64,000 nucleotides of DNA from Streptomyces tardus (GTDB lineage: Bacteria; Actinomycetota; Actinomycetes; Streptomycetales; Streptomycetaceae). The DNA lies in assembly GCF_018101125.2 (NCBI RefSeq), contig NZ_JAELVF020000002.1, forward strand, positions 192,576 to 256,575. Reading direction: 5' to 3'. A program made the translations under genes and the position numbers. The notes below the pieces were generated by a model. It saw only the letters and a list, made by a program, of their open reading frames with translations. It was not told the origin of the DNA and searched no databases. Every line of letters begins with the position of its first letter. Positions within the stretch are counted from its first letter, which is position 1. This document shows positions 61,668-64,000 of this stretch, in pieces.

Positions 61668-61931
61668 TCACAGGATGTCGCCGGGGCCTCCGAGGTCTAT
61701 GCCGAGAGTGGCGGTTTCGACCAGGTCGGGTGACCTGGTCCGGTAGGTCACGATGCTGTCGTGGGTGGGGTCGATGACGGCGTTCAGGGCTGCCGTCAGG
61801 GCGCGGTACTGGGCGGTGGAGAGTTCGCCCTGGAAGACGCTCCGCTGTGTCCAGTGCAGGTACTTGCGGCACGTCTTCAGCACTTTGGGGTTTCGTTCGA
61901 CGGCCGTGTCGTAGACGAGGATGACGAAGAT
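61668..61931 (-). CDS. cas2: CRISPR-associated endoribonuclease Cas2 (non-canonical start)
   Basis: An 87-residue Cas2. Strand 1 FVILVYDTAVERNPKVLKTC holds the conserved Asp, followed by RKYLHWTQRSVFQGELS. The end SPDLVETATLGIDLG matches type I Cas2. The family start codon position is ATC (61931-61929) instead of ATG. No ATG, GTG or TTG lies between the cas1 stop (61938) and GTG 61883, and starting at 61883 would delete the catalytic Asp strand. Either AUC/ACG initiation coupled to cas1, or a base error. It forms the integrase complex with Cas1. Confidence 0.85.
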   Translation of the reverse strand: MFVILVYDTAVERNPKVLKTCRKYLHWTQRSVFQGELSTAQYRALTAALNAVIDPTHDSIVTYRTRSPDLVETATLGIDLGGPGDIL

Positions 61932-61937
61932 CGTTGA

Positions 61938-62918
61938 TCACCACCACGGGCGGAACGGCTTGTAGGGGCTGCCCTCGAGGCACATCCGGACGATCTTGAG
62001 GGCTTCGAGGTGGATCAGTTCCTCGTAGCTGACCTTGCGCTTGAGTTTGCGGTGGTGAACGGAGGTGGCCAGTTCCTCCTTCATCAGGGCCGCGACCTTC
62101 TTGCGGCCGTCCTTGCTCAGCGAGGCCCTGCCCACCTCGGTCTCGAAGTCGGACGGCTTCAGGCTCTTCTGACTTGCGGCTCGCTTGAGGAGACGTTCGG
62201 CGAAGAGAGGTTTGAAGGGCTCGGCCAGGTCGAGGGCGAGGGTGTTGCGGCGCCGGTCGGTGTCGGAGTGGAGGAATCCGATGGCGGGGTGCAGGGGCGT
62301 GGTGCGCAGGGCGGTCAGCACGCGGGCGTAGACGAGTGCGTTGAGGTAGCTGATGAAGGCGTTGCCGGCGTTGGTGGGTGGTCGGCGGGTTCGACCGTTC
62401 AGTCTCAGCCAGGCCGGCAGTTGGGTGTCCAGGACTGCCCAGCCGGTCCGTCGGAAGTTGCCTTCCTGGCCCATGATTTCCTCGCTGGTCGCGGCCTGCG
62501 GGAGCGCGGCTCGCAGGGTGGCCAGGGCAGCGTCGAGAAGGTCTGTGTCCAGGGCCCAGCGCAGGTTCTCCGCCGTTGCGAGGACGAGGGAACGTCCGAT
62601 GTGGGCGCGTCCCTCGTCGTCCGCGGTGGCGAGGACCTGCCGTCGGACGACGCTCGCCGAGGCCATGCTGTCCGACGGTGCGAAGTGCCCGGCGTGGTTG
62701 CCGTAGTGGTCCAGCACATGGAGGGTCACACCGTTGCGGCTGAGGAGGGAGAGCGCTGAGGTGTTGACGTCGACGTGATCGAAGGCGACGACATCGCGGA
62801 TGTCTGTGACGGGAATGCGGACCGGGGTGCCGTCGTGGCGCTCGATGCGGACGCTGTTGTCCTCGCGGCGGATTCGGCAGGGTTCGGTCAACCAGTAGGT
62901 GCGGCCGACGGCCGGCAT
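61938..62918 (-). CDS. cas1: CRISPR-associated endonuclease Cas1
   Basis: A 326-residue Cas1 of the type I-B-like (Cas1b) group. The beta N-terminal domain (1-85) is followed by a helical catalytic domain with metal ligands Glu152 (MGQEGNFRR), His217 (IGFLHSD) and Asp230/Glu233 (LALDLAEPFKP). With Cas2 it integrates new spacers at the leader. ATG 62918 overlaps the cas4 TGA (TGATG) and has GGGGAG at correct spacing, so it is preferred over an upstream in-frame start inside cas4. Confidence 0.95.
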   Translation of the reverse strand: MPAVGRTYWLTEPCRIRREDNSVRIERHDGTPVRIPVTDIRDVVAFDHVDVNTSALSLLSRNGVTLHVLDHYGNHAGHFAPSDSMASASVVRRQVLATADDEGRAHIGRSLVLATAENLRWALDTDLLDAALATLRAALPQAATSEEIMGQEGNFRRTGWAVLDTQLPAWLRLNGRTRRPPTNAGNAFISYLNALVYARVLTALRTTPLHPAIGFLHSDTDRRRNTLALDLAEPFKPLFAERLLKRAASQKSLKPSDFETEVGRASLSKDGRKKVAALMKEELATSVHHRKLKRKVSYEELIHLEALKIVRMCLEGSPYKPFRPWW

Positions 62919-63439
62919 CAGTCTCCCCAGCAGTAGTCGAGATACGAACATCCGCGGCAGGCCGAGCGTTTGAGTCGCGCTGGTGCTTCAGCTGCGGCGA
63001 TGACGGCACGAGCTTGTTCTTCGGAGGTTTCGGCTTCGGCGCGTGCGTCGGCGCCCCAGGGGACATCGGTGGTGCGACGTATCAGCGGGTAGTGGACGGT
63101 CCCACCACGAACGGAGACGCCGCGGCGTTCCAGCAGGAGGCAGTAATGGCGGACCTGGGCAGCGTGCGAAGGTGAGGGCGCACGCGAGGACTTGGTCTCG
63201 TGGACAATCGCTCCCGCGGTCACCCAGTCGATTTTTGCCTCCCCGAGGTCGACGTCGCGACGACGCGTGAAGGTGGTGTCGTCGACGACTTCGCCGAAGG
63301 CCACGAGCTCACTGCGCTGTTCGGGCCGGTAGCCGCGGGCGTACAGCCACAGTTGGCGCGGGCAGTGGTGGAAGTACTTGATGTGGATGCCGCCGAGTTG
63401 GGCAGCCTCGTCGGCCGGGTTGTTGTCGGGCGGCGTCAC
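62918..63439 (-). CDS. cas4: CRISPR-associated exonuclease Cas4
   Basis: A 173-residue RecB-type nuclease. KYFHHCPRQLWLY carries the first cluster Cys. KIDWV (Asp) and IVHETKSSR (Glu-x-Lys) are the catalytic motifs, and QVRHYCLLLE the QhxxY motif. CRGCSYLDYC supplies the remaining Fe-S cysteines. It trims prespacers and helps select PAM-proximal ends. GTG 63439 overlaps the cas3 TGA by 4 bp. Confidence 0.95.
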   Translation of the reverse strand: MTPPDNNPADEAAQLGGIHIKYFHHCPRQLWLYARGYRPEQRSELVAFGEVVDDTTFTRRRDVDLGEAKIDWVTAGAIVHETKSSRAPSPSHAAQVRHYCLLLERRGVSVRGGTVHYPLIRRTTDVPWGADARAEAETSEEQARAVIAAAEAPARLKRSACRGCSYLDYCWGD

Positions 63440-64000
63440 AGGATGGTCTCCGGTTCCGGCGGAGGGCGAAGGCCCATCGGTGCGTCGTACTCGCCATCGA
63501 TGACGTGGACATTCAGAGTGCGGTCGAATCGTGCGTTGTACCTGGCGAGTAGGCCCCGGCTCAGTGGGATCAGCAGCCCGACGGCGAGCAGCGGATCACC
63601 CTTGGAATCGTTGAGTTCGCGGTACTCGTCGACATCTTCGCTGTGCAACACGTCGACGCCGTCGAACTGCTCGCTGAGCTTTTCGGCGAACTCGGTTCGG
63701 TCGTGGAACGGGTCGGTGAAGGTGAGGAAGGTCGTGGCGAAGGCGTCGCGAGCGTCACGTGCTTCGTCTGCCCACTTCTGTCCCCAGGCCGTGTCGTACG
63801 CGATCTGGAGAAGCCGGTCGATGTCGTGCTCGGAGAGGGTTTCGATGCCCTCCTTCACCAGTGTGTTGAGCGCCAGCCATGCGGCATCGACGGCGGCAGC
63901 CTCGTACGGACGATGGCTGTCGCCGCGGTGTACTCGGAATTCGACAGCACCGTCGGGGTGCCGTCCGCGTCGGTTGACCCGGCCCGCTCGCTGGGCGACA
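63436..64000 (-). CDS. cas3: Cas3 helicase, C-terminal part (5' part beyond right edge)
   Basis: The frame is open to the right edge, so only about 188 C-terminal residues are seen. The upstream-most residues read VAQRAGRVNRRG, the QRxGRxxRxG motif VI of superfamily 2 helicases, followed by the Cas3 C-terminal domain (HDIDRLLQIAYD, GDPLLAVGLLIPLS). It unwinds and degrades target DNA after Cascade binding. The presence of cas3-cas4-cas1-cas2 in this order predicts cas6/cas8/cas7/cas5 further right, as in type I-B loci. Confidence 0.9.
   Translation of the reverse strand, partial: VAQRAGRVNRRGRHPDGAVEFRVHRGDSHRPYEAAAVDAAWLALNTLVKEGIETLSEHDIDRLLQIAYDTAWGQKWADEARDARDAFATTFLTFTDPFHDRTEFAEKLSEQFDGVDVLHSEDVDEYRELNDSKGDPLLAVGLLIPLSRGLLARYNARFDRTLNVHVIDGEYDAPMGLRPPPEPETIL

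Overview
The window is very GC-rich DNA from an actinomycete, most likely Streptomyces or a close relative. Evidence for this is the strong third-position GC bias, frequent GTG starts, families typical of streptomycetes (DUF6421-SDR-threonine aldolase operon, DUF5134-M56 pair, LVIVD-DUF305 pair, DUF6986, F420-dependent enzymes) and many local TetR, LacI and ROK regulators. No rRNA or tRNA gene, complete insertion sequence or prophage gene was seen.

From 1 to about 31 kb the content is ordinary chromosomal housekeeping and regulation: a cysteine synthase-family PLP enzyme, a PPOX/F420 reductase, GNAT enzymes, a ROK regulator, a TetR/F420-reductase divergon with duplicated operators, a geranylgeranyl-reductase-like flavoprotein, an M20 dipeptidase, a P-loop/NUDIX fusion, a LacI/ROK-kinase divergon with a perfect palindrome, EtfBA, an acyltransferase behind a striking operator-like repeat, the DUF6421 operon, a glycerophosphodiester phosphodiesterase, an M56 peptidase and a TetR gene with its own operator. 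From 31.3 to 34.9 kb a BNR-repeat protein, a uracil-DNA glycosylase gene and a BadF/BadG kinase follow. Between the first two lies a roughly 850-bp mosaic of short direct and inverted copies of the flanking genes joined at microhomologies. It is either a complex template-switching rearrangement or an assembly gap-fill artefact. From 35 to 46.7 kb come a CbiX-family protein, a lactonase, a FUSC transporter, a HAD phosphatase, secreted and membrane proteins, a phospholipase-D-type enzyme, and a P450/ferredoxin/reductase cluster with a divergent TetR.

From 47 to 64 kb is a composite CRISPR-Cas island. CRISPR array 1 (15 repeats) and array 2 (31 repeats) have the same orientation, near-identical 29-nt repeats and related leaders, and they flank a + strand operon. 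That operon encodes an HD-less Cas10 with an intact GGDD, an 820-aa fused RAMP protein with a helical C-terminus (Cas7-Cas5-Cas11-like), a duplicated Cas7 (Cas7-2x-like), a Csx19-like protein and a TIGR03986-type RAMP with a large insertion. This composition matches the III-D2/III-Dv architecture. The next gene on the same strand encodes an S-4TM-type putative pore-forming protein, a family known from SMODS/cyclic-nucleotide conflict systems. This suggests a type III complex wired to a membrane-disrupting effector. Right of array 2, on the minus strand, is the end of a type I operon: cas3 (cut by the window edge), cas4, cas1 and cas2, all overlapping or nearly touching. cas2 has no canonical start codon. 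Adaptation is probably provided by the type I module, while the two arrays can serve both interference machineries. Neither cas6 nor any CARF-type effector is present inside the window.
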